Positions 31,979 through 40,060 of a stretch of 49,047 bases of DNA are shown piece after piece (position 1 is the first letter of the stretch; each line of letters opens with the position of its first letter). The position numbers and the translations under genes were made by a program. This DNA comes from Palsa-661 sp035535015. GTDB taxonomy: Bacteria; Actinomycetota; Acidimicrobiia; Acidimicrobiales; UBA8190. The notes beneath the pieces are model-generated. The model saw only the letters and a list, made by a program, of their open reading frames with translations, was not told the DNA's origin and did not search any database. The stretch is taken from contig DATLQU010000028.1 in assembly GCA_035535015.1 (NCBI GenBank), positions 1-49,047 on the forward strand. The letters run 5' to 3'.

Positions 31979-33301
31979 GTGGCCACCCTGGCCGCCGCCT
32001 CGCGCTTTCGTCCCACCGACTGGATCCTGATCGTCGTCGTCCTGCTCCTGCTGCTCTTCTCGGCCGGCCTGGCGCTGGCCGAGACGAGCCTGGTCCGGAT
32101 GAGCCGAACCAAGGCCATGGCCCTCCAGGGCGACGGCCGGCGCGGGGCCGGGTCACTGTTGCGCCTGGTCCAGGATCCGGAGGGCTTTCTCAATCCGGTG
32201 CTCCTGCTCGTCCTGATCAGCCAGCTGGTCACCGCCACCCTGGTGGGCATCCTGGCCGAACGCTGGTTCGGTGCGGTGGGCGTGATCGCCGCCACCATCT
32301 TCGAAGTGGTGGTGATCTTCGTCCTGGCCGAGGCGCTGCCCAAGAACTGGGCCGTCCAGAACCCGGAACGCTCGGCGCTGTTGTTGGCACCCATCGTGTC
32401 GGCCGTGGTCCGCTTCCCCCCGATCCGGATCCTCTCGCGCGGGTTGATCAGACTGGCCAACATGCTCCTCGGTCCCCGCGGCCGTCGGGTCGGCGTGAGC
32501 GAATCCGAGCTCCTGGCCATGGCCGACGTGGCCCTCGAGGAAGAGGTCATCGAAGGCCACGAGCGCGAGCTCATCCATTCGATCATCGAGTTCGGCGACA
32601 CCGTCGTCCGCGAAGTCATGGTGCCCCGTCCCGACATGCGCACCCTGGAGGGAGATCTCACCGTCTCCGAGGCCCTGGGCGTGGCCATCGAGGCGGGACT
32701 GTCGCGCCTGCCCGTCCACGCCGGCAACGTGGACGACATCGTCGGGGTGGCCCACGCCAAGGACCTCATCCGCGCCGAGCGCGAAGGTCACGGCACCGAG
32801 CCTGTGCGCGAGTTCGTCCGCCGCGCCCATTTCGTCCCCGAGACGAAGAGGGTGGCCCGGCTCATGCGCGAGATGCAGGATCTCAAGTACCACCTGGCCA
32901 TCGTGGTCGACGAGTACGGCGGCACCGCCGGGCTGGTCACCCTCGAGGATCTGATCGAGGAGCTGGTGGGGGAGATCGTCGACGAGTACGACGTGGAGGA
33001 GCCTCCCGTGGTCCCCCTCGACAACGGCGCCTTCTCGGTCTCGGCCCGCTTGGCCGTCGACGAGGTCGGCGAGCTGGTCGAGAGCCATTTGCCCGAAGGC
33101 GAGTGGGACACCGTCGGTGGTCTTCTCTTCAACGTCCTCGGCCGCGTCCCCGTCGAGGGTGAGTCGGTCGACGTGGACGGCCTCACCCTGGTGGCCGAGC
33201 GGGTCGAGGGCAACCGGGTGGGCCGGATCCGTATCATCCCGCGTCCGTCGCACCGGCGGGAGTCGTCGAAGGACCACGGCACCCCGGCCCGCCGTGAATG
33301 A
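31979..33301 (+). CDS. HlyC/CorC (CNNM) family membrane protein with CBS pair
   Basis: Encodes 440 aa. The first about 170 residues form the CNNM/DUF21 membrane domain: hydrophobic stretches at about 14-34, 65-85 and 90-115 around SAGLALAETSLVRMSRTKA and VLAEALPKNWAVQNPERSAL. Two CBS motifs follow (VREVMVPRPDMRTLEGDL; RAHFVPETKRVARLMREMQD) with YHLAIVVDEYGGTAGLVTLE, then a CorC_HlyC C-terminal domain. Members are implicated in Mg2+/Co2+ export or membrane Mg2+ homeostasis; the ion is not determined here. The GTG start is 9 nt after ybeY, and the stop overlaps the start of era. Confidence 0.92.
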   Translation: MATLAAASRFRPTDWILIVVVLLLLLFSAGLALAETSLVRMSRTKAMALQGDGRRGAGSLLRLVQDPEGFLNPVLLLVLISQLVTATLVGILAERWFGAVGVIAATIFEVVVIFVLAEALPKNWAVQNPERSALLLAPIVSAVVRFPPIRILSRGLIRLANMLLGPRGRRVGVSESELLAMADVALEEEVIEGHERELIHSIIEFGDTVVREVMVPRPDMRTLEGDLTVSEALGVAIEAGLSRLPVHAGNVDDIVGVAHAKDLIRAEREGHGTEPVREFVRRAHFVPETKRVARLMREMQDLKYHLAIVVDEYGGTAGLVTLEDLIEELVGEIVDEYDVEEPPVVPLDNGAFSVSARLAVDEVGELVESHLPEGEWDTVGGLLFNVLGRVPVEGESVDVDGLTLVAERVEGNRVGRIRIIPRPSHRRESSKDHGTPARRE

Positions 33302-34472
33302 CGACACCGTCGATGACGACACCGTGAAAGACCGCACCGTGACCGGCGGACCCCTGCGGTCCGGCTTCGTGACGGTGGTGGGCCGGCCCAACGTCGGCAA
33401 GTCCACGTTGATCAACCGGATTCTCGGGACCAAGGTGACCATCGTCTCGCCCCGACCGAACACCACCCGGCGCTCGGTCCGTGGGGTACTGCACCGGCCC
33501 GGCTTCCAGGCCGTCTTCGTCGACACCCCGGGTCTGCACCGGCCCCGCACCGCACTCGGCCGCCGGCTGAACGAACAGATCGGCGAGGCGCTCGACGAGA
33601 TCGACGTCGTCGTTCCCGTCATCGACGCCACCGCCTCCATCGGACCGGGCGACCGGTTGGTCCTGCGTCGGGCCGCCTCCTCCTCACGTGCTGTCACCCG
33701 GACACTCACCTGTCCCGACGGTGACCTGTCGCGACTGCTGCTCGTGGTCAACAAGATCGACAAGGCGTCACCGGGCCAGGTCCTCCGGCAACTGGCCGAG
33801 GCTCAGCGCATCCTCGAGACCGCCGACCGACCCGATCCCGTCGGGCCGCCGCCGGCTGTAGATCTGCTCGACGAATCCGATCTTGATCACCGGTCTGACC
33901 TGGATGACCGGTCCGACCTGGTTTACCGGCCCAACGTTGATGACCGGTCCGACGGGGATGACGAGGTGGGGGAGATCGGGGCCTTGGGAGGAGACGGGGC
34001 CTTGGGAGGAGACGTCCTCGACGGTGAGGTGGTGGTGGCCGACTCGGGGGCGCAGTACTTCCCCATCTCGGCGGCCAACGGGCGCGGTGTCGACGCGCTG
34101 GTAGCGGCCGTTCTCGACCTGCTGCCCGAAGGCCCCCCGTATTTCCCCGAAGAGATGACGAGCGACGTGGGCGAGTGGTTCTGGGTGGGGGAGCTCGTGC
34201 GCGAACAATTGCTCGCCACCGTGCGCGAAGAGCTGCCGCATTCCATCGCCTGCCGGGTGACGGAATGGGAATGGCCGCATATCCGCGTCGAGATCCTGGT
34301 GGAGAGGGAATCCCAGAAGGGGATAGTCATCGGCCAAGGGGGTCTGGTGTTGAAGGCGGTGGGCACGGCCGTGCGGGCCCAGCTCCCCGAAGGCGCCTTC
34401 GTCGAGCTCTTCGTCCGGGTGGAGAAGCGCTGGCAGCAACGACCGGAGACGATCGAACGCCTGGGCTACTGA
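33294..34472 (+). CDS. era: GTPase Era with repeat-filled insertion
   Basis: Encodes 392 aa, about 90 longer than usual Era. GTG 33294 is in frame and overlaps corC; later in-frame GTGs at 33324 and 33339 are alternatives. G1 is GRPNVGKST (30-38), G3 DTPGLHRPRTALG, G4 NKID (about 160), G5 SAANGRGVDAL. The KH domain reads VIGQGGLVLKAVGTAVRAQL. Between G4 and G5 there are about 70 extra residues including four six-residue repeats (198-221: DHRSDL, DDRSDL, VYRPNV, DDRSDG) and two ALGGD repeats (230-241). A further short insertion precedes G4, and the N-terminus has five-residue repeats. Era assists 30S assembly; the core looks functional, with the insertion forming an acidic surface loop. Confidence 0.94.
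   Translation: MNDDTVDDDTVKDRTVTGGPLRSGFVTVVGRPNVGKSTLINRILGTKVTIVSPRPNTTRRSVRGVLHRPGFQAVFVDTPGLHRPRTALGRRLNEQIGEALDEIDVVVPVIDATASIGPGDRLVLRRAASSSRAVTRTLTCPDGDLSRLLLVVNKIDKASPGQVLRQLAEAQRILETADRPDPVGPPPAVDLLDESDLDHRSDLDDRSDLVYRPNVDDRSDGDDEVGEIGALGGDGALGGDVLDGEVVVADSGAQYFPISAANGRGVDALVAAVLDLLPEGPPYFPEEMTSDVGEWFWVGELVREQLLATVREELPHSIACRVTEWEWPHIRVEILVERESQKGIVIGQGGLVLKAVGTAVRAQLPEGAFVELFVRVEKRWQQRPETIERLGY
33297..33341. repeat. 15 bp-period repeats at the start of era
   Basis: Three 15 bp units (AATGACGACACCGTC and variants) encode NDDTV, DDDTV and KDRTV, directly at the presumed start. Confidence 0.75.
33885..34016. repeat. 18 bp-period tandem repeats inside era
   Basis: Four 18 bp units at 33885-33956 (for example GATGACCGGTCCGACCTG) encode DxRSDx hexapeptides, the third diverged. 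Two near-identical 18 bp units at 33981-34016 encode ALGGDG and ALGGDV. Both arrays keep the reading frame. Confidence 0.85.
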
Positions 34473-34481
34473 GCGTTTCTG

Positions 34482-36614
34482 TTAGCGGACGACACTCCCG
34501 ACGGGGGTGGTGGCATCGGCGTCGGCCAGGGTGCGGAGGAAATCGAGGACCTCGGCGCGCTTGGTGGTCAGGTGCATGGGGGGAAGGGCCTCGAGCATCG
34601 TCCGGCGGTAGCCCGCTTTCGCCAGCCGGGGATCGAGGACGGCCACCACCCCTCTGTCGGTGGCTGACCGGATGAGCCGTCCCGCCCCCTGGGCCAGCAA
34701 GGTAGTGGCCCGGGGGAGATCGACGACCCGGAAGGCGCCGTCGCCGGCGCGTTCGCGGCGCGCTTCGAGCAAAGGGTCGTCGGGACGGGGAAAAGGCAGC
34801 CGGTCGATGGTGACCAGGCTCAAGGTGGATCCGGGCACATCCACTCCCTGCCAGAACGACACGGTGGCGAAGAGACAGCACGACTGTTCGGCGCTGAAGG
34901 CCTCGAGCAACTTGGCCTTGGGCAGGTCGTTCTGGGCCAGCAGCCGGTAGGGGAGTCTCGGTCGTAGTGCCTCGACCGCCGCCTGCATGGCCCGCCAACT
35001 GGTGAAGAGAGCCAGGGTGCGTCCTCCGGCGGCGGTGATCAGCGCGTCGATCTCCTCGTGCAGAGCCGGTTGGGCGTCGGGGCTGCGACGGTCCGGGAGA
35101 TGAGCGGCGCAGTAGAGGACCGCGTTCTTCCGGTAGGGGAAGGGGCTGCCCACGTCGAGGCGGACGGTCTTCGACTTCAGCAGTCCCAGGCGATCCTCGA
35201 CCAGCGGCGGGACGGTGGCCGAGGTGAGCACGGCGGTCACCTCGGGCCACAGGGCCTCGGCCAGGACCGGGCCGACCTCGATGGGGGCCCGGCGCAGGGT
35301 CACGAACCGGCCCCCCGATCCGCTCGCCTCCACCCAGGAGACGTGGTCGGAGTCGAGGCTGCCCACGGCGGCCAGGTCGTCGACCAGGTGACCGGCGGCC
35401 AGCAAGGCACGCGCCCGCCGGGCCGAGACGTCGGACTCGTTGGCGCCGGCACCACCCTCGCCCAGCGCGGCCTGTTGCGACTTCTGGCGTTGGATGGCGC
35501 CACTCAGGGCAGCCACCCGGCGCTGGGCCAGCTCGAGCGCACCCACCAGCTCGGCGGTGTCCGCCGGCCGGACGCCGGTCGACGGCTTCCCCGTCGAGGC
35601 CTTGGCCTCGGCCGGAAGCAGGCGCCGGCCGGCCAGGGGCCGCAGTGCCCGCTCGAGGCGTTCGGCCGAATCGGTCACGCCGTCGGCCAGAGCGGCGTCG
35701 TCGACCGCCAACAGCCCGCGCGACGCTTGGGCCAGGGCCCGGACCCGGCCCGCCGTCACCTCGATGCCGAGACCGGCCGTCATGATGTCCTCCACGGCGT
35801 GGGCCTCGTCGAGGATGACGACGTCGTGTTCGGGCAAGACCGACCTGCCGCTGGCCACGTGGGTGGCGTACAAATGGGTATTCACGACCACCACGTCGGC
35901 CGTCGACGCCCGGGTGCGGGCCCACTCGGCGAAGCAGTTGGTCCCCGACGGGCACCGGAAGGCCCCCGGACACTCGCGCGCCGTGACCGACACGGCGGCC
36001 CACGCCCGGGGATGGGGTTCGAATTCCAGCTCGCTGCGGTCACCGGTCGCCGATGTCGTCGACCAGGTGACGAGGTCGCGGATCTGGGTTCCCAGATGGC
36101 CGAGCTCGGCCTTCGGTGTCTTGTCGTCAGCGCCGGTGTCGTCTGTACCGGCGTCACCAGCGGCGTCGTCGGACCCGCGATCGCCGGCGTCGGGCACGGC
36201 GAAGAGAGCGACATCGGTGGCCGTCGATCCTTCGGGAGCGTCGAAGACCTCGGCCGCTCTTTGCCGGCAGAGGTAGTTGGAGCGTCCTTTCAGAACGGCG
36301 AAAGAAAAGCGTGGGCCTTCGCTCAGCTGGGCGGCCAGAAAAGGGAGTTCCTTGGTGGCCAACTGGTCCTGCAGGGCCTTGGTGGCCGTGGCCACCACCA
36401 CCCGCCGACCGGACCGGACGGCGGGAAGCAGATAGGCAAGCGACTTCCCCGTGCCCGTGCCCGCCTGAACGACGAGATGGTGTCCGTCGTCGATGGCCTC
36501 AGCCACCGCCCGGGCCATCTCCCCCTGGCCCGGGCGTTCCTCGCCGCCACCGGGCAGGGCATCGGTGACCCGGCGCAGGAGCGCGCCCACGTCGGCCTGG
36601 GCATCGGGATCCAT
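34482..36614 (-). CDS. DinG/XPD-type ATP-dependent DNA helicase
   Basis: Encodes 710 aa. Walker A is QAGTGTGKSLAYLLP (50-64) and the DEAH box VILDEAHAVED (266-276). Four Cys suited to an Fe-S cluster are present (Cys116, 215, 221, 227), as in XPD/DinG proteins. An acidic, Asp/Gly-rich insertion (about 143-168) separates the first Cys from the rest. Motif V/VI regions include FATVSFWQGVDVPG and QGAGRLIRSATDRGVVAVLD. It probably unwinds DNA, perhaps R-loops or damaged forks, 5' to 3'. The start is ATG 36612-36614, set by a TAGCGT box 7 nt upstream; the much longer open frame beyond is antisense to the SPFH gene. It converges on era with 9 nt between stops. Confidence 0.92.
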   Translation of the reverse strand: MDPDAQADVGALLRRVTDALPGGGEERPGQGEMARAVAEAIDDGHHLVVQAGTGTGKSLAYLLPAVRSGRRVVVATATKALQDQLATKELPFLAAQLSEGPRFSFAVLKGRSNYLCRQRAAEVFDAPEGSTATDVALFAVPDAGDRGSDDAAGDAGTDDTGADDKTPKAELGHLGTQIRDLVTWSTTSATGDRSELEFEPHPRAWAAVSVTARECPGAFRCPSGTNCFAEWARTRASTADVVVVNTHLYATHVASGRSVLPEHDVVILDEAHAVEDIMTAGLGIEVTAGRVRALAQASRGLLAVDDAALADGVTDSAERLERALRPLAGRRLLPAEAKASTGKPSTGVRPADTAELVGALELAQRRVAALSGAIQRQKSQQAALGEGGAGANESDVSARRARALLAAGHLVDDLAAVGSLDSDHVSWVEASGSGGRFVTLRRAPIEVGPVLAEALWPEVTAVLTSATVPPLVEDRLGLLKSKTVRLDVGSPFPYRKNAVLYCAAHLPDRRSPDAQPALHEEIDALITAAGGRTLALFTSWRAMQAAVEALRPRLPYRLLAQNDLPKAKLLEAFSAEQSCCLFATVSFWQGVDVPGSTLSLVTIDRLPFPRPDDPLLEARRERAGDGAFRVVDLPRATTLLAQGAGRLIRSATDRGVVAVLDPRLAKAGYRRTMLEALPPMHLTTKRAEVLDFLRTLADADATTPVGSVVR

Positions 36615-36621
36615 CTGGTGG

Positions 36622-36627
36622 ACGCTA
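36622..36627 (-). promoter_or_regulatory. -10 box TAGCGT, leaderless helicase gene
   Basis: On the reverse strand TAGCGT ends 7 nt before ATG 36614. Confidence 0.5.
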
Positions 36628-36685
36628 CCGAATGGGCCGGCTCGGTCCGTCGGTGGGGGCCCCACCCCCTGGGACCACCTGTCTG

Positions 36686-37651
36686 TTACGACCCCGGCGC
36701 CTTGCCGGACACCCCGGCCTCGGGCACGGCGCCGAGCACCGAACGCAGCGCCTGGGCGGCGCCCAGGAGGCCGGCCGTCTCCACCGGCACCACCAGCTTG
36801 GAATTCGGGCTGGCCGAGATGGTGGCCAGGGCCTCGAGCTGCAGGACGGCCAACAGTTCCGGCGTCGGGTTGCCCTGGTGGATGGCCTGGTAGACCGAGG
36901 CGATGGCCCCGGCCCGGCCCTCGCCGGTGCGGATCTGCGCTTCCTTGCTGCCCTCGGCCCGCAGGATGGCCGATTGCTTCTCCCCTTCGGCCCGCAGCAC
37001 GTTGGCCTGCTTCTCGCCCTGGGCGGTGTTGATGGCGGCCTGTTGCTGACCCTCGGACTGCAAGATGGCGGCCCGCTTCTGCTGGTCGGCCTCTTTCTGC
37101 AGGGCCATGGCGTCCACGATGTTCTGGGGCGGCACGATGTCGACGATCTCGATCCGGTTGAGCCGGACGCCCCATTTCTCGGTGGCCGAGGCCATATGGG
37201 CCTGGAGCTCGGCGTTGATCCGTTGGCGTTCGGACAGCGCCTCGTCGAGGGTCATGCCGCCGAAGACGGCGCGCAGGGCGGTGCGGGCCAACTGGTCGAC
37301 GGCCACGTGGTATTCGCTGATCTCGTAGAGCGCCAGCCTGACGTCCACCACCTGGCTGAAGATGGTGGCGTTCACGAGGACGGACACGTTGTCCTTGGTG
37401 ATCACCGCCTGCAGATCGCCGAGCCGCGGTTCCTCGCGCATGTCGACCCGGACGATGGTGTCCACGAAAGGCGCCAGGAAGGTGACGCCGGGATGGCGGA
37501 TCGAGTTGAACTGCCCGAGCCGCTTGACCACTCCCACGTAGCCCTGCTGGACGAGCCGGACCGAGCGCGACAGCAGCAGCAGGACGAGCACGACGACGAC
37601 GAGCCCGATAACGATGCCGGTGGCCGTCCCGGTGGCGCTGCTAGCGAACAT
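36686..37651 (-). CDS. SPFH/band-7 (stomatin, QmcA-like) membrane protein
   Basis: Encodes 321 aa. An N-terminal membrane anchor (about 10-27) is followed by the SPFH domain: VQQGYVGVVKRLGQFNSIRH, then VDTIVRVDMREEP and VFGGMTLDEALSERQRINAE. A coiled-coil region has repeated AEGEKQ motifs (about 215-250). The ending NSKLVVPVETAGLLGAAQAL is typical. SPFH proteins form large ring scaffolds that organise membrane microdomains, often with an NfeD partner, and nfeD is directly upstream here. GGAGGAAG before ATG 37651 gives a clear ribosome site. Confidence 0.93.
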   Translation of the reverse strand: MFASSATGTATGIVIGLVVVVLVLLLLSRSVRLVQQGYVGVVKRLGQFNSIRHPGVTFLAPFVDTIVRVDMREEPRLGDLQAVITKDNVSVLVNATIFSQVVDVRLALYEISEYHVAVDQLARTALRAVFGGMTLDEALSERQRINAELQAHMASATEKWGVRLNRIEIVDIVPPQNIVDAMALQKEADQQKRAAILQSEGQQQAAINTAQGEKQANVLRAEGEKQSAILRAEGSKEAQIRTGEGRAGAIASVYQAIHQGNPTPELLAVLQLEALATISASPNSKLVVPVETAGLLGAAQALRSVLGAVPEAGVSGKAPGS

Positions 37652-37695
37652 GGCTGCTTCCTCCTGCCGACGGACGGCTTTACGACGCGGTGACG

Positions 37696-38130
37696 TTACG
37701 ACGCGGTGACCACGAGCCTGGTCTTCTCGATGTCGATGACCTCGACCACCTGGCCGGGTTCGCAGGGGGCGTCGTCGTAGGTGATGGCGGGCCAGTCCTC
37801 GCCCCGGGCGTGGACCCGGCCGGCGGGGTCGGTCCGGTCCACCCGGTCGACCACGGTGGCCCGCTGACCGACGAGGGCCGCCACCCCGGACTTGAGCACC
37901 CCGGCCCGGCGGTGCCCGAAGGCCGTGAGCAGGGGCCGGCGCAACAACAACAGCCCGCCCAGGGCGACCACGGCGAAGGCCCCGACCTGGAGTCCGGGAG
38001 GCCCACCGAGGCCCGAGACGAGGGCGGCGGCCAGCGCCCCGGCGGCGGCGAAGAGGGCGAAGAAGGCGAGGTTCGTGACCTCGATCACGATGAAGACGAC
38101 CGCCGCGAGGAGCCAGAACCAGGCGCTCAT
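37696..38130 (-). CDS. NfeD-family membrane protein (short form)
   Basis: Encodes 144 aa from ATG 38128-38130. Two to three hydrophobic segments lie in the first 70 residues (FWLLAAVVFIVIEVTNLAFF; then around GAFAVVALGGLLLL), and the C-terminal OB-like domain has GVAALVGQRATVVDRVD and GEDWPAITYDD. The N-terminal serine-protease domain of long NfeD is absent. Short NfeD proteins partner with the SPFH protein of the same operon, here 44 nt downstream. The frame is open further upstream but low-complexity, so the MSAWFWLL start is preferred. Confidence 0.88.
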   Translation of the reverse strand: MSAWFWLLAAVVFIVIEVTNLAFFALFAAAGALAAALVSGLGGPPGLQVGAFAVVALGGLLLLRRPLLTAFGHRRAGVLKSGVAALVGQRATVVDRVDRTDPAGRVHARGEDWPAITYDDAPCEPGQVVEVIDIEKTRLVVTAS

Positions 38131-38261
38131 GGGCGTGGGCGGCCCGGTCGGTCGTGCCCTGCCCGATTCTGCGAGCTGACCAGCCTGTCGTGCATTTCTG
38201 CGGCCAACGCTACTCCCCGGCGTTGTCCTTCGCGGGCTCGGGGGGGGCGGTGGCCAGCAGG

Positions 38262-38267
38262 TAGGTT
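38262..38267 (+). promoter_or_regulatory. -10 box TAGGTT, leaderless uppS
   Basis: TAGGTT ends 6 nt before GTG 38274. Confidence 0.45.
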
Positions 38268-38273
38268 CGGGTC

Positions 38274-39011
38274 GTGGTGCCCGACCTCTCGCCGCCACCG
38301 GACGGCCTCGACCTCAGCGATGTCCCCGCCCATGTGGCGTGTGTGATGGACGGCAACGGCCGGTGGGCGAACCTCCGGGGCCTGCCCCGGACGGCCGGCC
38401 ACGCGGCGGGAGAGGAGGCCCTGCTCGACACCATCGAAGGGGCGCTCGAGATCGGCGTCCGCTGGCTGACCGTCTTCGCCTTCTCCACCGAGAATTGGCG
38501 CCGCCCGCGCGACGAAGTCCGCTACCTGATGGGCTTCAACGAGTCCCTGCTCGTCCGGCGCCGCGACGAGTTGCACGAGAAGGGCGTCCGGATCCGCTTT
38601 GCCGGCCGGCGGGACTGGCGGGTGCCCCGGCGGGTGCTGCGGCGGATGGACGAGTCCACCGAGCTGACGGCGGCCAACCGGACGATGACGCTGACCATGG
38701 CCTTCAACTACGGCGGCCGGGCCGAGATCGTCGACGCCGTCCGGGCCCTGGTGGAAGCGGGGACGCCGGCGCAGAAGATCGACGAGAAGTCCATCCGCAA
38801 CCACCTCTATTACCCCGACCAGCCCGATCCCGACCTGATGGTCCGGACGTCGGGGGAGTACCGGATCTCCAACTTCCTGCTCTGGCAGCTGGCGTACTCC
38901 GAGTTGGTCTTCACCGATGTCCTGTGGCCGGACTTCCGACGCCAGCACCTCTTCGAGGCGGTGGCCGAGTTCCAACGGCGCGAGCGCCGTTACGGCGGGG
39001 TCCGGGGATGA
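38274..39011 (+). CDS. uppS: Isoprenyl (undecaprenyl-type) diphosphate synthase
   Basis: Encodes 245 aa. cis-Prenyltransferase motifs are intact: HVACVMDGNGRWANLRGLPR with the catalytic Asp, FAFSTENWRRP, MAFNYGGRAEIVDA, and PDLMVRTSGEYRISNFLLWQ followed by LAYSELVFTD. It makes the polyprenyl carrier of cell-wall synthesis from isopentenyl diphosphate. The chain length cannot be judged from sequence alone. The start is GTG 38274 (a second GTG follows), set by TAGGTT upstream. It overlaps the next gene by 4 nt and lies near recO and era, as in many Actinobacteria. Confidence 0.96.
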   Translation: MVPDLSPPPDGLDLSDVPAHVACVMDGNGRWANLRGLPRTAGHAAGEEALLDTIEGALEIGVRWLTVFAFSTENWRRPRDEVRYLMGFNESLLVRRRDELHEKGVRIRFAGRRDWRVPRRVLRRMDESTELTAANRTMTLTMAFNYGGRAEIVDAVRALVEAGTPAQKIDEKSIRNHLYYPDQPDPDLMVRTSGEYRISNFLLWQLAYSELVFTDVLWPDFRRQHLFEAVAEFQRRERRYGGVRG

Positions 39012-39334
39012 AGATCGTCGCCTCCGTCGGTGCCGTGGCCGTCCTCGGGGGTCTCATCGTCCTGGCCGTGGCCGGAATCGCCGGGGCCACGGCCATCCTG
39101 GTCACCGTGGCCGCCCTGTTGGTCATGGTCATCCTGGGGGGCCAGATGGGCGGTCGGCACACGCCGAACGTCCGACCGGTGGCCAGCGGCTCTCTCGTCC
39201 CCACCGCTCCCCCGGCGGCCACCACTCCGGCAGCGACCACTCCGGGAGCCGCCACTCCGGCCGCCGCCCCCGCGGTGGGGGACCGGGCCGACGACGGAGG
39301 GCCGGCGCCGACGGAGCCGACGCCGGACAGCTGA
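39008..39334 (+). CDS. Small membrane protein with Pro/Ala/Thr tail
   Basis: Encodes 108 aa from ATG 39008, overlapping the uppS stop (ATGA). The first 45 residues are strongly hydrophobic, enough for two short helices (MKIVASVGAVAVLGGLIVLA and ATAILVTVAALLVMVILGG). The rest is low-complexity, with TTPAATTPGAATPAAAP and an acidic end. I do not recognise a family; the overlap and the position between uppS and recO suggest a translated gene co-expressed with them. The hydrophobic start could alternatively be a non-cleaved export signal. Confidence 0.6.
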   Translation: MKIVASVGAVAVLGGLIVLAVAGIAGATAILVTVAALLVMVILGGQMGGRHTPNVRPVASGSLVPTAPPAATTPAATTPGAATPAAAPAVGDRADDGGPAPTEPTPDS

Positions 39335-39338
39335 GCCG

Positions 39339-40055
39339 GTGACGCTCTACCGCGACGAGGGGGTCGTCCTGCGGACCTTCCGTCTGGGCGAGGCCGACCG
39401 GATCGTGACCTTGATGACCAAGGGCCGGGGGAAAGTCAGGGCGGTGGCCAAAGGGGTGCGGCGGACGCATTCGAAGTTCGGGGCCCGGCTCGAGCCGCTC
39501 AGCCACGTGACCATGATGTGCTGGCAGGGACGGGAGCTCGACATCGTCAATCAGGCCGAGGTGCTCGACACCTTCCGCGCCATACGCGAGGACCTGGCCC
39601 GGGTGACGAAGGCCTACACCCTGCTCGAAGTGGTGGACCAGCTGGCCCAGGAGGGCCACGCCAACGGCCGGCTCTACGACATGGTGGTGGGTGCGCTGCG
39701 GGCTTTGGAGGAGCGCGACGCCCCGTTGCTCGTCCCCGCCTTCCTGTTGAAAGTGCTCGCTCTCGAAGGCTCGGCCCCCACCGTCGACGTCTGTGTCTCC
39801 TGCGGCTCCGCCGACGACCTGGTGGCCTTCGACCTGAACGAGGGCGGGGTGCTCTGCCGGGGGTGCCGGCGGGGTCGGTCGCTGTCGCCCGAGGCGCTCG
39901 AGCTGCTGCGCCGGATCCTCGGCGGTGGCCTGGCCTCGGCGTTGCGGGAGCCGGCCGGCACACTGGCCGACGAACTGACCGATCTGGCCACCGAGGCCAC
40001 GGAGGTCCATCTCGACCGACGGCTGCGCAGCGTCCGGACGAGCGCGGCCGAGTAG
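39339..40055 (+). CDS. recO: DNA repair protein RecO
   Basis: Encodes 238 aa from GTG 39339. The N-terminal OB fold has LYRDEGVVLRTFRLGEADRI and KGRGKVRAVAKGVRRTHSKF, both family signatures. The C-terminal part has a four-Cys zinc site (CVSCGS, then CRGCRRG). RecO anneals strands and loads RecA with RecR. It starts 4 nt after the small membrane protein gene and ends 5 nt before hemW, so it lies within one operon. Confidence 0.95.
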   Translation: MTLYRDEGVVLRTFRLGEADRIVTLMTKGRGKVRAVAKGVRRTHSKFGARLEPLSHVTMMCWQGRELDIVNQAEVLDTFRAIREDLARVTKAYTLLEVVDQLAQEGHANGRLYDMVVGALRALEERDAPLLVPAFLLKVLALEGSAPTVDVCVSCGSADDLVAFDLNEGGVLCRGCRRGRSLSPEALELLRRILGGGLASALREPAGTLADELTDLATEATEVHLDRRLRSVRTSAAE

Positions 40056-40060
40056 CGGGT

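Noticed and set aside
36615..37175. N-terminal extension of the helicase frame to 897 codons
   Set aside because: It is antisense to the SPFH coiled-coil region; TAGCGT just before ATG 36614 marks the start.
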